Of a DNA stretch of 64,000 bases, positions 18,068 through 26,958 are shown in pieces. The DNA lies in the IMG/VR virus record IMGVR_UViG_3300023174_006137, positions 62,001 through 126,000 of that record. One strand, written 5' to 3'. The translations under genes and the position numbers were made by a program. Positions within the stretch are counted from its first letter, which is position 1, and each line of letters begins with the position of its first letter. The notes under the pieces are model-generated. The model saw nothing but the letters and a program-made list of their open reading frames with translations. It ran no database searches and was not told where the DNA came from. The stretch is from a virus.

Positions 18068-19547
18068 AGAAATAATTTATAATATAAATTTCCAAAAATG
18101 TAAATTAAATCCTTATTTTAATTTTTTTGAAATAACAAATTTGGAAAATCCAGAGAATATTAAAAAAGCATATTTTCTGTTAAATAATGATAAAAAATAT
18201 GCTTTGAATATTTTAGAAATTATTAAAAAGAAAATTTCTAATCAAATTTCTTGGTATGATTATTTTGAAGAGATAATAGATATATATCAAAAATTTAATT
18301 CAAAAACATCAGATTTTATACCACTTTATATGGTTGATAAAATATTAAGTAATTATACATCAAAAGATTTTTCAAATACATTATTAAAATGGTTTAATCC
18401 ATCTAACGCAGAGGGTATCTTTATATTTCGCTTAATTCAAAAATTATTAGAAAATTTAAAAGATATAAAATGGCTCGAAAATGAAAATATTCGTTATAAA
18501 TGGATAATTGAAAAAATGATATATGTTTGTGAAAATGATTCATTGTCAATGTTTAATTATATGTTATTAATTGATCCTGATTGTAAATTTAAATTAAATG
18601 CATACTATGGTTCTTATATAACAAAATCTTTTGATAAAGTAAAAGAAAATGATTGGAAATTAGGTACTGATACTCGTATTTTTGGAATTCCTCCATCTAA
18701 AAATACTTTGAGTAGAAGTTGTGTTAAATTTATTAATAAATCTTTAACCATTTCTAATTATATTAACTTTATAACACCTCATTCTATAGCATGGTCAATT
18801 AGTAAAACTATTACGGAATTGAGAAAAAAAATGCAAACAACCGAAAATTATATAGATAATAGAGTTGAAAGCAAAGATGCATTTACAAAAGGAAAAATTA
18901 TAGTAACAACTATTAAATCAGAAAAATTAAACACTAAAATACTAAACAAAGACGGTGTAATAGAAATAGATAACAAAGATATACACAAAAGACTTCCAAT
19001 TAAAAATAAAGTAGTAACTTCTATAATAAATAAAATAGATTCTAAGCCAAATAAACTAGAATATGTGTATGATTTTAAAAATCATACTAATAAAACAACC
19101 TCTAAAGAGTTATTAAAATATGGGTTAGCTTCGGAAACACAGGATGATATTTTTAAATATCCAATGCATCATTCTTCTTCTAAAATTCTCTATGTTAGAG
19201 AAGAATTCAAAACTTGGAAAAAATTAAAAGTAGCTTTTAATTATAGTGGAAATTTTATAGGCAAAAATAGAAAAGGCGGAGAACATATGTTTTCAACAAC
19301 AAATCTTATAGGAAAACAAATGGTGGGAGTATTAGTTAATTCACAAGAAGAAGCTAATATAATTATTCATAATTATTCTAATAAAATTTTTGAATTTTAT
19401 ATAAAAAATGAAAAATCAAGTGGATTTAATACTGGACTTCATTATCTACCTAAATTGCCTCTTGTGAAACTTTCGGATAAAGATCTGTATACTTATTTTG
19501 ATTTTACACAAGAAGAAATTAATTTAATTGAAAAAATTAAGATATAA
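18054..19547 (+). CDS. degenerate Eco57I-type adenine methyltransferase-like (target recognition) protein
   Basis: ATG 18054 is preferred over 18027 because it reduces overlap; 497 residues. The layout follows Eco57I-type methyltransferases. FIPLYMVDKIL (88-98) matches 'fTP..vvdkml'. FNPSNAEGIFIF (114-125) sits where motif I DPxxGxGxF belongs. RIFGIPPSKN (209-217) sits where the catalytic NPPY belongs, and NFITPHSIAW (238-247) matches the following 'fItP' strand. The C-terminus has the recognition-domain ending (LPKLPLVKLSDKDLYTYFD then FTQEEINLIEKI). Motif I has lost Asp and Gly, and NPPY has become IPPS, so I infer no methylation. It may keep DNA recognition for the upstream nuclease-helicase. 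Confidence 0.6.
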   Translation: MTIDREIIYNINFQKCKLNPYFNFFEITNLENPENIKKAYFLLNNDKKYALNILEIIKKKISNQISWYDYFEEIIDIYQKFNSKTSDFIPLYMVDKILSNYTSKDFSNTLLKWFNPSNAEGIFIFRLIQKLLENLKDIKWLENENIRYKWIIEKMIYVCENDSLSMFNYMLLIDPDCKFKLNAYYGSYITKSFDKVKENDWKLGTDTRIFGIPPSKNTLSRSCVKFINKSLTISNYINFITPHSIAWSISKTITELRKKMQTTENYIDNRVESKDAFTKGKIIVTTIKSEKLNTKILNKDGVIEIDNKDIHKRLPIKNKVVTSIINKIDSKPNKLEYVYDFKNHTNKTTSKELLKYGLASETQDDIFKYPMHHSSSKILYVREEFKTWKKLKVAFNYSGNFIGKNRKGGEHMFSTTNLIGKQMVGVLVNSQEEANIIIHNYSNKIFEFYIKNEKSSGFNTGLHYLPKLPLVKLSDKDLYTYFDFTQEEINLIEKIKI

Positions 19548-20180
19548 TTAAGTATTATTTAAAATAATTGGCACAATATTAGGGTTACTATTACCAAGTA
19601 CAGCTGGATTTCCGACATCAACAATTTTGGTTTTATTTAATAAGAAATCTAATTCAATAAAATTAAAATTAAAGGTAATCGTAAATTCAGCTGGATTTAT
19701 CTTTTGAACCGAATAATCAAAAAGACAATCAGATAAATTCATAGCAATTAATTGATAAAACCTTATTTGATATACAGAATTTCTCCACATATCAAGTGTT
19801 GTTATAGTAAATGGTTCGATAAATAAATTTTGAGTATCTAAATAATGTTTTTGAAAAATATCATACATTAACATATAATTAGCATGTCCATCTACATCAC
19901 GAAAAGTAACCGTAATTTCATGTGATGCAACTATATCTTGAACTGGAGTAGCTGGTTTATAAGAAATTTTCTTACCTCTCATAATTGTTTGCGAAGGTGG
20001 TGTAATAGCTAGTCCTGGAAAACTTACAGATTTAATTGTTGAGTTTAAATAATCAATAATATTTTCATATGGCATTTTATATTTTTCCAAAAATCCACGG
20101 TAATCATTTATTACCGTTGGTGGTAAAAAATCTGATGGAAATTGAAATATAAATGAACTACTTAATGTAGAAAGTCTCAT
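19548..20180 (-). CDS. putative tail tube / baseplate tube-type protein
   Basis: 210 residues starting with MRLS, the same four residues as the neighbouring structural protein. The segment SVSFPGLAITPP, then GKKISYKP, then HEITVTFRDVDGHANYMLMYDIFQ resembles the T4 gp19/gp54 tube fold: an FxxPGL loop, a G..i.y strand, then 'itvtfrd.dg..n'. The central EPFTITTLDMWRNSVYQIRF looks like the continuation of that barrel. The promoter region has TATATAATA words before the start. This is a structural guess from pattern; a tail or baseplate protein is likely and the exact role is not certain. Confidence 0.45.
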   Translation of the reverse strand: MRLSTLSSSFIFQFPSDFLPPTVINDYRGFLEKYKMPYENIIDYLNSTIKSVSFPGLAITPPSQTIMRGKKISYKPATPVQDIVASHEITVTFRDVDGHANYMLMYDIFQKHYLDTQNLFIEPFTITTLDMWRNSVYQIRFYQLIAMNLSDCLFDYSVQKINPAEFTITFNFNFIELDFLLNKTKIVDVGNPAVLGNSNPNIVPIILNNT

Positions 20181-20217
20181 AAAAAAAAGATGTTTTTATT
20201 ATATATTTAATTATATT

Positions 20218-22590
20218 TTATCTTGTCCCAGTTCCCCTAACGGCCTGATTAGCATTTTTATTATTACTGACACCACCGCCACCACCAGCTCCGCCAGGAT
20301 TATAAATTCCTGATGGCAATGTTATGTAGTGTAATAATCCGTAAGCATATATTGAACCGTCTTTATTTGTAGAATCAAATAACATTTGACCATTATTTAT
20401 ATTACCATCAGGTGATAATAACCATTTACTATCACTTGTTCTTAAATACATTACTATCTTGCTTCCAACTATTTTACCTGTTCCGCCTTCTTTATTATAG
20501 GCATCAGTAACTTCTTGTAATGTATAAGATTTAACTATTTTAGAAGATACATTTTGTATGGTAAGTGTAGTATCTGTATACCATAAATTGTATGTACCAC
20601 CGGCATAATTAAACGAACTAATAGTTGGTACATTACTTGGTGTTGTTGCTGGTGCTGTTGCTGTGATATTATTTCTTGTTTTTTGATCTTGTGAAGAAAT
20701 TGTATTATTTCTTGTTTTTTGATCTTGTGAAGAAATTGTATTATTTCTCGTTTTCTGGTCTTCAATAGAATTGGTTATTGTGTTATTTAATACATAAGAA
20801 TTTTGCAACATTTCTTTATCTATTGTTGCTACTTTTGCTGGTACAGAAACGAACATTTCATTTTTATCTTTCAAGTCTCTAACATTTAGTTGTACTGGTG
20901 TTGAAGCAGCCGCTATTTGATTAATCGCTGATTGTAACAAATTATTTATATTTGTAACAGAATCATACATATCAAATAACCCAGAATAAATAACAGAAGT
21001 TGAATTTTGTTGTGTGCTGGTTATATAAAATACATTAGTTCCTGAATTCGCTATAGTTCTTAAATTAGAAACAGAAGATGCTGGAATTAAAAATGTTACA
21101 ATTCCTTTTGATATGTCTAAATCTGAATTATTCGTATAAAGCGGAAAATCATATTGTGATTGCGCATTTTTAAAACTAATTTTAATAGTTCCATAAGATG
21201 TTAAATCATATGGTGCCAAATCAGCAGCACTTGCAGATGCTCCACTTGCTCTTGAATTATATAAATTTATTTTAACATATGTGTCAAAAGGTTTAAGGAT
21301 AATCAATAATTTACCTTCTCCATAATATAGTTTTGATCCAGCCACTACATTATCTGATTGTGCAACTACATTTGCAGACTCAACTAATACAGAATATGGA
21401 ATACTCACTGTTTGAACACTTGTTACAGGTGAAACTTGATAATTACTATTACCATTATTATTTCTTGTATTATATATTTTTGGCTTAGTAGCGTTTGATA
21501 AATTAATTTTACTTAAATATCTACTAAATTTAGAAACTTGATTTGGTAACATACCATAAGATGCCTTTCTAACAATTGTAGAATTATCCACAGCATCAAT
21601 TATATTCATTTCAACTTGTATTATAGCTGTTGTGCTTGAATATTTAATTATAGGACGAAATTCAATTGGTGTATTAAAATTATCTGTAACGGTTATTTTT
21701 AAAGAATTTCCCCTTATATTTTGCTCATACATAGTAATTGTGTAAACAACATAATAGCGATTTCCTAAATAAATAGAATTATTAATCCATTCATTAAATC
21801 CAGCAATCGTACCGTCAAATATGCCATAAATTTCAAAGAAATCGCCGTCATCTGCAGGTTGAATTACAACACCTACTTGTTGAAATTCTGGTAATTGTGG
21901 TATATTTGTAAGTAAAGGACCACCTAATTTGTAAGTTTTAATACCATTAATTGTTTGTGAAGTATTAATAAAACTAAATTCAATAAAAATTGGTGTTTGT
22001 TGATTTAAACCTATTCCTTGTGTTAAATTAAAATTAACACTATTTTCTGTTGTTATATTACTTGTTCTTTGATTAGATAAAGCATATACAGAAGGAATAG
22101 AAATAGTTAATTCTTTGCCCCATAAAGTTTCATTATAGATAAAAGGAGGATTTGTGTAGTTTATATAACTTTTGGTATTTACATTAGTTACATCATAAAA
22201 GAAATTACATAAATCATATTGTTTTAAATTATTGAAATCAAATGCATAAACTCTTAAATAAAAGCCTATATTATTTCCAAATGTATAACTAATAGGTAAA
22301 TGTATAATGATAGTATCGTATCTTAAAGGAAATCCAGTTGAATAATTATTAACTTGTAAAAACGAATAATTTGACACATCAGTAATACCATACGTTCTTG
22401 TTATAGAATCTATTGGAAATAAATTATTAGATATAGTATTTAAAGAACCAGAAGTAGTAGATAAAAAAGAATTTTTTGAATCTTTTGTATTAACCAAAAT
22501 TTCATATGGTTCGCTTATCAAATTGGAATCATCGTAAATGTATTCCATTAAGATATTTGCATCAAGATTAACATATTTAGAAAGTCTCAT
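20218..22590 (-). CDS. large virion structural protein with internal tandem repeat
   Basis: 790 residues rich in N, T, S, Y and beta strands, with no catalytic motif. It starts MRLSKYVNLDANILMEYIYD and ends in a glycine-rich GGAGGGGGVSNNKN tail. Around residue 610 the 13-residue unit DQKTRNNTISSQ occurs three times in tandem. A final domain (STKDG.. YAYGLLHYITLPSGIY) follows. Composition and the adjacent tail-tube-like gene suggest a baseplate, neck or fibre component. A TATATAATG word lies just upstream of the start on the minus strand. I do not recognise the family. Confidence 0.5.
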   Translation of the reverse strand: MRLSKYVNLDANILMEYIYDDSNLISEPYEILVNTKDSKNSFLSTTSGSLNTISNNLFPIDSITRTYGITDVSNYSFLQVNNYSTGFPLRYDTIIIHLPISYTFGNNIGFYLRVYAFDFNNLKQYDLCNFFYDVTNVNTKSYINYTNPPFIYNETLWGKELTISIPSVYALSNQRTSNITTENSVNFNLTQGIGLNQQTPIFIEFSFINTSQTINGIKTYKLGGPLLTNIPQLPEFQQVGVVIQPADDGDFFEIYGIFDGTIAGFNEWINNSIYLGNRYYVVYTITMYEQNIRGNSLKITVTDNFNTPIEFRPIIKYSSTTAIIQVEMNIIDAVDNSTIVRKASYGMLPNQVSKFSRYLSKINLSNATKPKIYNTRNNNGNSNYQVSPVTSVQTVSIPYSVLVESANVVAQSDNVVAGSKLYYGEGKLLIILKPFDTYVKINLYNSRASGASASAADLAPYDLTSYGTIKISFKNAQSQYDFPLYTNNSDLDISKGIVTFLIPASSVSNLRTIANSGTNVFYITSTQQNSTSVIYSGLFDMYDSVTNINNLLQSAINQIAAASTPVQLNVRDLKDKNEMFVSVPAKVATIDKEMLQNSYVLNNTITNSIEDQKTRNNTISSQDQKTRNNTISSQDQKTRNNITATAPATTPSNVPTISSFNYAGGTYNLWYTDTTLTIQNVSSKIVKSYTLQEVTDAYNKEGGTGKIVGSKIVMYLRTSDSKWLLSPDGNINNGQMLFDSTNKDGSIYAYGLLHYITLPSGIYNPGGAGGGGGVSNNKNANQAVRGTGTR
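20655..20765 (-). repeat. intragenic tandem repeat, about 39 bp unit, three copies
   Basis: Within the structural gene, the words TATTATTTCTTGTTTTTTGA and TCTTGTGAAGAAATTG recur at 39-base spacing with a third, slightly diverged copy (TATTATTTCTCGTTTTCTGG). They encode copies of D-Q-K-T-R-N-N-T-I-S-S-Q. Two copies are almost identical at the DNA level, which points to recent slippage and possible length variation between phages. Confidence 0.85.
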
Positions 22591-22599
22591 ACATTATAT

Positions 22600-22632
22600 A
22601 TAAAAAAATAACCTTTATAAAGGTTATTTTAT
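22600..22632 (-). terminator. intrinsic terminator
   Basis: On the minus strand AAAATAACCTTTATAAAGGT followed by TATTTTTTTA forms a 9-10 bp hairpin with a T-run. It lies between the stop of the coiled-coil gene and the start of the large structural gene, separating the two transcription units. Confidence 0.75.
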
Positions 22633-23006
22633 AGTTGTGAATGTAATTCTTTTTTTAATTGCTCATCTGTTTTGCTAGGATATTTTTCCTTTAATGCTTT
22701 ATATAAAATATTTTCTTCTTCACGCAATTTATCTATTTTATCATTTATAGGCTTTACCAAATTAGAGATTTTTTTCTCTTCTAAATCTATTTCTTCTAAT
22801 TTTTTTATTAAATTTTGTGACATTTCAGTTAAATCCGATTTACTTGTAATTTTTACAGATGTTAAACCTTCTAATTCTTTAACCGTATCTTTTAAATATT
22901 TTGATAAATTTTCTAAATCAATTTTATATACCTCTAATTTTTTATTTAGAGATAAAAATTCAGATCTTATATTTCTGGCACTTTCTATAAATTGTTTATC
23001 AATCAT
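22629..23006 (-). CDS. coiled-coil protein
   Basis: 125 residues, almost entirely helical with heptad hydrophobics from about residue 15 to 105 (LNKKLEVYKIDLENLSKYLK; LIKKLEEIDLEEKKISNLV). It has no recognisable enzyme motif. The start overlaps the stop of the upstream gene (ATGA), so the two are co-translated and may form a complex. Position among structural genes suggests a virion assembly or scaffold-like role, which is inference. Confidence 0.55.
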   Translation of the reverse strand: MIDKQFIESARNIRSEFLSLNKKLEVYKIDLENLSKYLKDTVKELEGLTSVKITSKSDLTEMSQNLIKKLEEIDLEEKKISNLVKPINDKIDKLREEENILYKALKEKYPSKTDEQLKKELHSQL

Positions 23007-23956
23007 ATTGTTTCAGTATTTTTATCTTCAGTATTTTCTGTTTCAGGTTTTTGTTTCTTTTCTTCTTTCTTTTCCTCTTTGGAATTTTTATTTATTTTTT
23101 TATCTAACATACTTCTTAATTCGTCAGCAATTTTTGTTTTTATTGCATTAGGATTGGAAAGAATTTGTTCCGTAAATTCTTGTGCTAAATAATCAATAAT
23201 TGAAGTTTCATATGAATCTTCCATCATTTCAATGAAATCTATACGAGGAATTTTATTATCAATATCAACGCTTATTTTAAAATTAGTCGTTCTTTTTGCT
23301 TTTTGAAACATAGATATTATTGGATCAACATAATTGGCAGATGGTTGATTGTATTTATTTTCCATTACTGGATCAACTTGTCTTATTTGTGGTTGATAAT
23401 CATAATTATCTCTTGGTTGAATCACTGGTTGTGTCTGTTGCACTTGTGGTTGATAATTCATTTCTTCGGAAATCATTTTGCCTAATTTTGGATCATTTAA
23501 TAATCTATTCATTTGCGCATTTGCTTCTTCAATTGCATTACTTGAAACAGAAGTAGATGTGGAATTAATACCATATTTTCGTTCAAGTTCCCTTCTTTCC
23601 ATTTCTGGATCTTCCGGAATAACAGCAAAAGAATTATTAGAAGGATAAAAATTATCTCTTTGCGATGAAAAATCATCAGTTGGCAATTTATCTAATAAAT
23701 CAGTAGAAATAGATCTTATTTGTTCTAAAATAGGATTTCTTTGATTATTAAAAGCATTTGGATCAATTCTATCCATTTGATTGAAATTATTTACATTTGA
23801 TTGTTGTATTGGTAATTCAACAAAATATTTTTTATCTAATAAATATTTTGTTTCAACTCTGGTATTATCTTCAAATGTCGTCACACCTTCATGTATATCT
23901 TTAACTGTGCAAATTTTACCAGATTTATTTTTAAATCTTTTCCCAATTAGATTCAT
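23003..23956 (-). CDS. hypothetical structural-region protein with Q/N-rich linker
   Basis: 317 residues. The first 50 residues (GKRFKNKSGKICTVKDIHEG, FEDNTRVETKYLL) look like a small SH3-like beta domain. A disordered N/Q/P-rich central part follows, with a repeated YQPQ(V/I)(Q/R)Q pattern around 165-195. The C-terminal part is a helical block, and the end is K/E-rich (KEEKKEEKKQ). No known family. TATATAA words precede the ATG. A virion or assembly protein is plausible. Confidence 0.5.
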   Translation of the reverse strand: MNLIGKRFKNKSGKICTVKDIHEGVTTFEDNTRVETKYLLDKKYFVELPIQQSNVNNFNQMDRIDPNAFNNQRNPILEQIRSISTDLLDKLPTDDFSSQRDNFYPSNNSFAVIPEDPEMERRELERKYGINSTSTSVSSNAIEEANAQMNRLLNDPKLGKMISEEMNYQPQVQQTQPVIQPRDNYDYQPQIRQVDPVMENKYNQPSANYVDPIISMFQKAKRTTNFKISVDIDNKIPRIDFIEMMEDSYETSIIDYLAQEFTEQILSNPNAIKTKIADELRSMLDKKINKNSKEEKKEEKKQKPETENTEDKNTETI

Positions 23957-24009
23957 ATATAATTATTAGAATTTAAATTATATATAACAAAATGACCTAT
24001 TTGTTGTTT

Positions 24010-24468
24010 TTATTCTGTTAAATCATCTATTATATAATATATAAAATCATTTAATTCATTTTCAAGACCCAAACAAAATTCCCAAATATCGTAAGTTGTA
24101 TTATTCCATTTTTTTTCAAAATTCAATTCATATAAACCATCTCTAACTTCAATTTCACCTTCTAAAATACCTTCAATTTTTTGACCATTTTCAAATTCAA
24201 TTGATGGTACATACATAGTTCCTTTATAAATTTGATAATCACCAAAATCTTCCATATCAATAAATTTAAAACTAAATAAATTATTTGACGAAATATATTC
24301 CTTTGTACCCATTTCTCTTTCGATTTTACTCATTTCTTTTTCTTTATCTTCTGCATGAGCTTTTAACCAATTTTTTTCCAATTCTGTCAAAGAATTATAA
24401 CCAGAATCATTTATTTTATCTAATAAGCTATCGAGGTAATTATTTTCAAATGTTTTCAAATATTTCAT
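24010..24468 (-). CDS. hypothetical protein with capsid-targeting-like N-terminus
   Basis: 152 residues beginning MKYLKTFENNYLDSLL, one of several proteins in this window with a short M-K-x-x-(K/Y)-x-F-E-x-F/Y leader. The rest is an acidic alpha/beta protein (GILEGEIEVRDGLYELNF in the middle) without a recognised domain. The upstream AATATATAAT word matches the late-promoter set. The start overlaps the 3' end of the HNH pseudogene frame. The shared leader suggests packaging into the head, as for T4 internal proteins; this is not proven. Confidence 0.5.
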   Translation of the reverse strand: MKYLKTFENNYLDSLLDKINDSGYNSLTELEKNWLKAHAEDKEKEMSKIEREMGTKEYISSNNLFSFKFIDMEDFGDYQIYKGTMYVPSIEFENGQKIEGILEGEIEVRDGLYELNFEKKWNNTTYDIWEFCLGLENELNDFIYYIIDDLTE

Positions 24469-25196
24469 AATATTATATATTCTAAATTATTTCTTTTAAT
24501 ATCTCTATTAATTTTTGAGCAAAGCGGTTGTAAATTTGAATAATGATTTAATCTTAAAATATCTTCTTCGGTTTTAGCTGTATCTAAAGGTATAATATGA
24601 TCAATGTCTCATCCATAGTTAAATTCACCATTATATAACCCCTTATTTTTCCAATTCATCCAAATTTCAAATTTATTTTCCAAGTATAATTTGAAATCTT
24701 CATATGAACAACCTAAAATTTCATATGTTCTTGATTTTTTTGAAAATCCCTTATTTTTAAAACAAGAATAAATTATGTTTGTAATAGAACACTTTAATTT
24801 AAAAACAGGATCATTTATTTTTCTTAAAGAGGTTAATTTATTTCTCCTATTTTTATAAGTTTTTGCATATTCTTTTTTATATGTTTTTATAATTTCTTTA
24901 TTATCGTGTGCATATTTTTTTTGATAAGCAATTTTTTCCTCTGAATTATTTTCATAATAAATTTTACTTTTATTCTTTATATACTCTTTATTATTTTCAT
25001 AATAAATCGAACTTTTTTCTTTTATAGAATCCAAATTTTTTACATGATAATCCTTTTTATATTCTCTTATTTTATCTTTATTAGAGTTAGCAAATTCTTT
25101 TTGATATTCTATTTTACAAGATTTACATTTGGCATTTCCTTTATAGAACTCTTTAATATCTTTTTCTATTCCGCATTTATTACATAATTTAGTCAT
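24465..25196 (-). pseudogene. HNH homing endonuclease interrupted by an in-frame TGA
   Basis: From ATG 25196 (MTKLCNKCGIEKDIKEFYKG) the frame runs through CxxC pairs, KYA/KEY repeats and a DNA-binding helix region to NYG. It then meets TGA at 24609-24611 and continues in the same frame for 47 codons: DIDHIIPLDTAKTEED, then NLQPLCSKINRDIK, the HNH catalytic core. Homologous proteins normally have Trp before xIDHIIPL, so TGA most likely arose from TGG. The rest of the frame is intact and ends exactly on the next gene's ATG. Either this is a fresh nonsense mutation that removes the active site, or the UGA is read through. Confidence 0.8.
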
Positions 25197-25207
25197 ATAA
25201 TGTATAT

Positions 25208-25245
25208 TAAAAATCCACAAAGAAGTTTTTTCTTTGTGGATTTTT
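25208..25245 (-). terminator. intrinsic terminator after the SSB gene
   Basis: AATCCACAAAGAA and TTCTTTGTGGATT are exact inverted copies flanking a short T-rich loop, with a T-run on the minus-strand 3' side. It lies 20 bases after the stop of the gp32-like gene. Confidence 0.85.
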
Positions 25246-25264
25246 AAAAATTGTTTTTTGAAGA

Positions 25265-26239
25265 CTAGAAATCTGCGAAGAAATCTTCTGAATCGTCTAC
25301 AACAGTAGCTTTAGGTGCCGGTGATGTTGGTTCTTCAAAATCAAAATCATTTGCTGCAACCGTATTTGCTTTTGCGAAAGAATTAGAAGCTTTACCTGTT
25401 AAGAAATTAGAAATTTCTGTAATTTTAGATTGTTGTTCTTCTGTTAAACGCTTTGGTGAAAAGTCTTCCAAATTATGTTCTCTATTCATTAAAAATTCTT
25501 TTACTGTATTTCTAAATTTAGGATCGATATTACCTTCATTTAAAGGAACATTTTTGAATTTACCAGTTTCAGGGTTGAATAATGGTAATGAAGATGGATT
25601 TGGTTTAAATGCTGAAGAATTATATTCAGGGAAAATTTCTCCATTTGGTCCGCTTACTTCTTTAACTATTAAAGTTAAATCTTTACCTGCGTTCAAATCA
25701 AATACATTACAACTTTCGCCAGTAATATCACCATTTAATTCTGCTTTAATTTTTTCAGAAATTTGTTTTCCATATTGGAAAATCATGATTTTGCCAACTA
25801 ATTCTGGTTGTTGTTCATCTTCAATTACTAAACAATAAGAATAATACTTTTTTGAATACTTCAAACACTTTGCTTTTTCAATAAGCACTGCATTTTTAGA
25901 ATTAACCATTTGATAATAAAGGTCTGTTAAAGGACATTTTTCGCCAGGGAAATTTTTTGCGCTATCAAACCAACCTGATAAATCTTTGTTGTTTTTGATA
26001 TCAACATAATGTGTAATTTTTTCAATTGCTGATTGACCTACACTGCCTTCTTTTGTTAAGTTAGGAAGTAATCTAATTACTGATCTCCAACCTTTCTTTT
26101 TGTCTTTTACTTTTTCAAGGTCTATGCGATAAATACCATCGCTGTTTTTTTCTGCTTTCTCATTAAGAAAGTCAACTTTGTTGTTAATGCCGCCTGCATT
26201 AAATAATGAATCCAATTCGTGTGATGCTTGTGATGCCAT
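25265..26239 (-). CDS. gp32-like single-stranded DNA-binding protein
   Basis: The frame opens at 26266, but ATG 26239 (MASQASHELDSLFNAGG) is the more natural start, giving 324 residues, close to T4 gp32 (301). It has the order of gp32: a short N-terminal arm, GWRSVIRLLPN at the 'qavIRflP' strand, ITHYVDIK plus GEKCPLTDLYYQ in the zinc-region position (only one of the expected pair of C-terminal cysteines is visible), VGKIMIFQYGKQISEKI at 'eGkvfkyrfGkkiwdkI', and a helical part. An acidic tail ends DDSEDFFADF. It coats ssDNA in replication and recombination, and the acidic tail should recruit partners. Confidence 0.88.
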   Translation of the reverse strand: MASQASHELDSLFNAGGINNKVDFLNEKAEKNSDGIYRIDLEKVKDKKKGWRSVIRLLPNLTKEGSVGQSAIEKITHYVDIKNNKDLSGWFDSAKNFPGEKCPLTDLYYQMVNSKNAVLIEKAKCLKYSKKYYSYCLVIEDEQQPELVGKIMIFQYGKQISEKIKAELNGDITGESCNVFDLNAGKDLTLIVKEVSGPNGEIFPEYNSSAFKPNPSSLPLFNPETGKFKNVPLNEGNIDPKFRNTVKEFLMNREHNLEDFSPKRLTEEQQSKITEISNFLTGKASNSFAKANTVAANDFDFEEPTSPAPKATVVDDSEDFFADF

Positions 26240-26353
26240 TTTTTGCCGTTTATTTTTTATTATCAAACATTTTTGTTTGCTTGATTAAGTATTATATGTG
26301 AAAAATTTGTTAAAGTTTAATTTTTAGAAAAAAATTATTTATTCCTTCAAAAA

Positions 26354-26389
26354 AGAAAAAAGCGGATTAATTATCCGCTTTTTTCTTTT
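26354..26389 (-). terminator. intrinsic terminator
   Basis: AAAAAAGCGGATAATTAATC on the minus strand continues into CGCTTTTTTC, a GCGGATAA/TTATCCGC-type inverted repeat flanked by A6 and T6. It overlaps the end of the 26367-26735 gene and can work in both directions. Confidence 0.8.
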
Positions 26390-26735
26390 TCTTATTTTTA
26401 TGATGTAAATGTTTTGGTTCATGTGGATAACCATTTTTAGGTTTTACACCAATATATTCTCGAGGTGTTTTTTCTTGATTTTTAAGTGGATTTTTACTAT
26501 CAAAATCAGCATGAAACACTTTATCTGTATCTTTTTCAAAATCTTCATAAGATTCTATTCCAGTATCTATTGGATTTTGAACATAATGTATATTGGCACT
26601 TTTTTTACTCATATCAGCAATTCTGTCACCAATATCAATTCCTTTTGTTAATTTTCTCAATTTTTTTAACTGATCCACCGAACTTTTTCTTGGTAAAGAT
26701 TCAGTAATAAATTCTTCATAATTATAAATTTTCAT
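26367..26735 (-). CDS. putative internal head protein with capsid-targeting-like leader
   Basis: 122 residues. The N-terminus MKIYNYEEFITESLPRKSS closely resembles the T4 capsid-targeting sequence (MKTYQEFI.EA), with the L/I-x-E cleavage pattern at FITE. The rest is hydrophilic, and the C-terminus is very basic (HLHHKNKKKKKADN), suited to binding packaged DNA. No catalytic motif. The protein is a good candidate for an injected internal protein. Downstream is a strong bidirectional terminator; the 220-base gap upstream shows no gene. Confidence 0.6.
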   Translation of the reverse strand: MKIYNYEEFITESLPRKSSVDQLKKLRKLTKGIDIGDRIADMSKKSANIHYVQNPIDTGIESYEDFEKDTDKVFHADFDSKNPLKNQEKTPREYIGVKPKNGYPHEPKHLHHKNKKKKKADN

Positions 26736-26924
26736 ATAATTTCTTTTTGTTTTATTGAATTACAGACGTTTTACGCTACTTTTGAAGCAAATGCTTAGAG
26801 AGTTATTAGATTAGTAATTCAAGCTAAATTCAAGCAAATTAAACATAATTACAAACGATTTCAAAAGTAATTTCAAAGCTGTCAAGAATATATATTATTT
26901 TTATAAATCAATTTAAAAGCAAAT

Positions 26925-26956
26925 AAAAAAAACCACTCAATTGAGTGGTTTTTTTT
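26925..26956 (-). terminator. intrinsic terminator of the clp-like gene
   Basis: AAACCACTCAATTGAGTGGT followed by T-runs forms a perfect hairpin with A8 on one side and T8 on the other, immediately after the stop of the ClpC-like gene. Confidence 0.88.
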
Positions 26957-26958
26957 AT

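Noticed and set aside
22672-23192. Plus-strand hydrophobic ORFs opposite the coiled-coil and linker genes
   Set aside because: They are complementary shadows of minus-strand Lys/Glu-rich genes, with no start context.
24609-24611. Genome-wide recoding of TGA as tryptophan
   Set aside because: Many genes end in TGA with ATGA overlaps, and TGG is used for Trp throughout; only this HNH frame is affected.
26736-26958. Gene or RNA in the gap upstream of the 26367-26735 gene
   Set aside because: AT-rich sequence with scattered short words; apart from the clp terminator at its end I see no ORF, stable hairpin or clear promoter.
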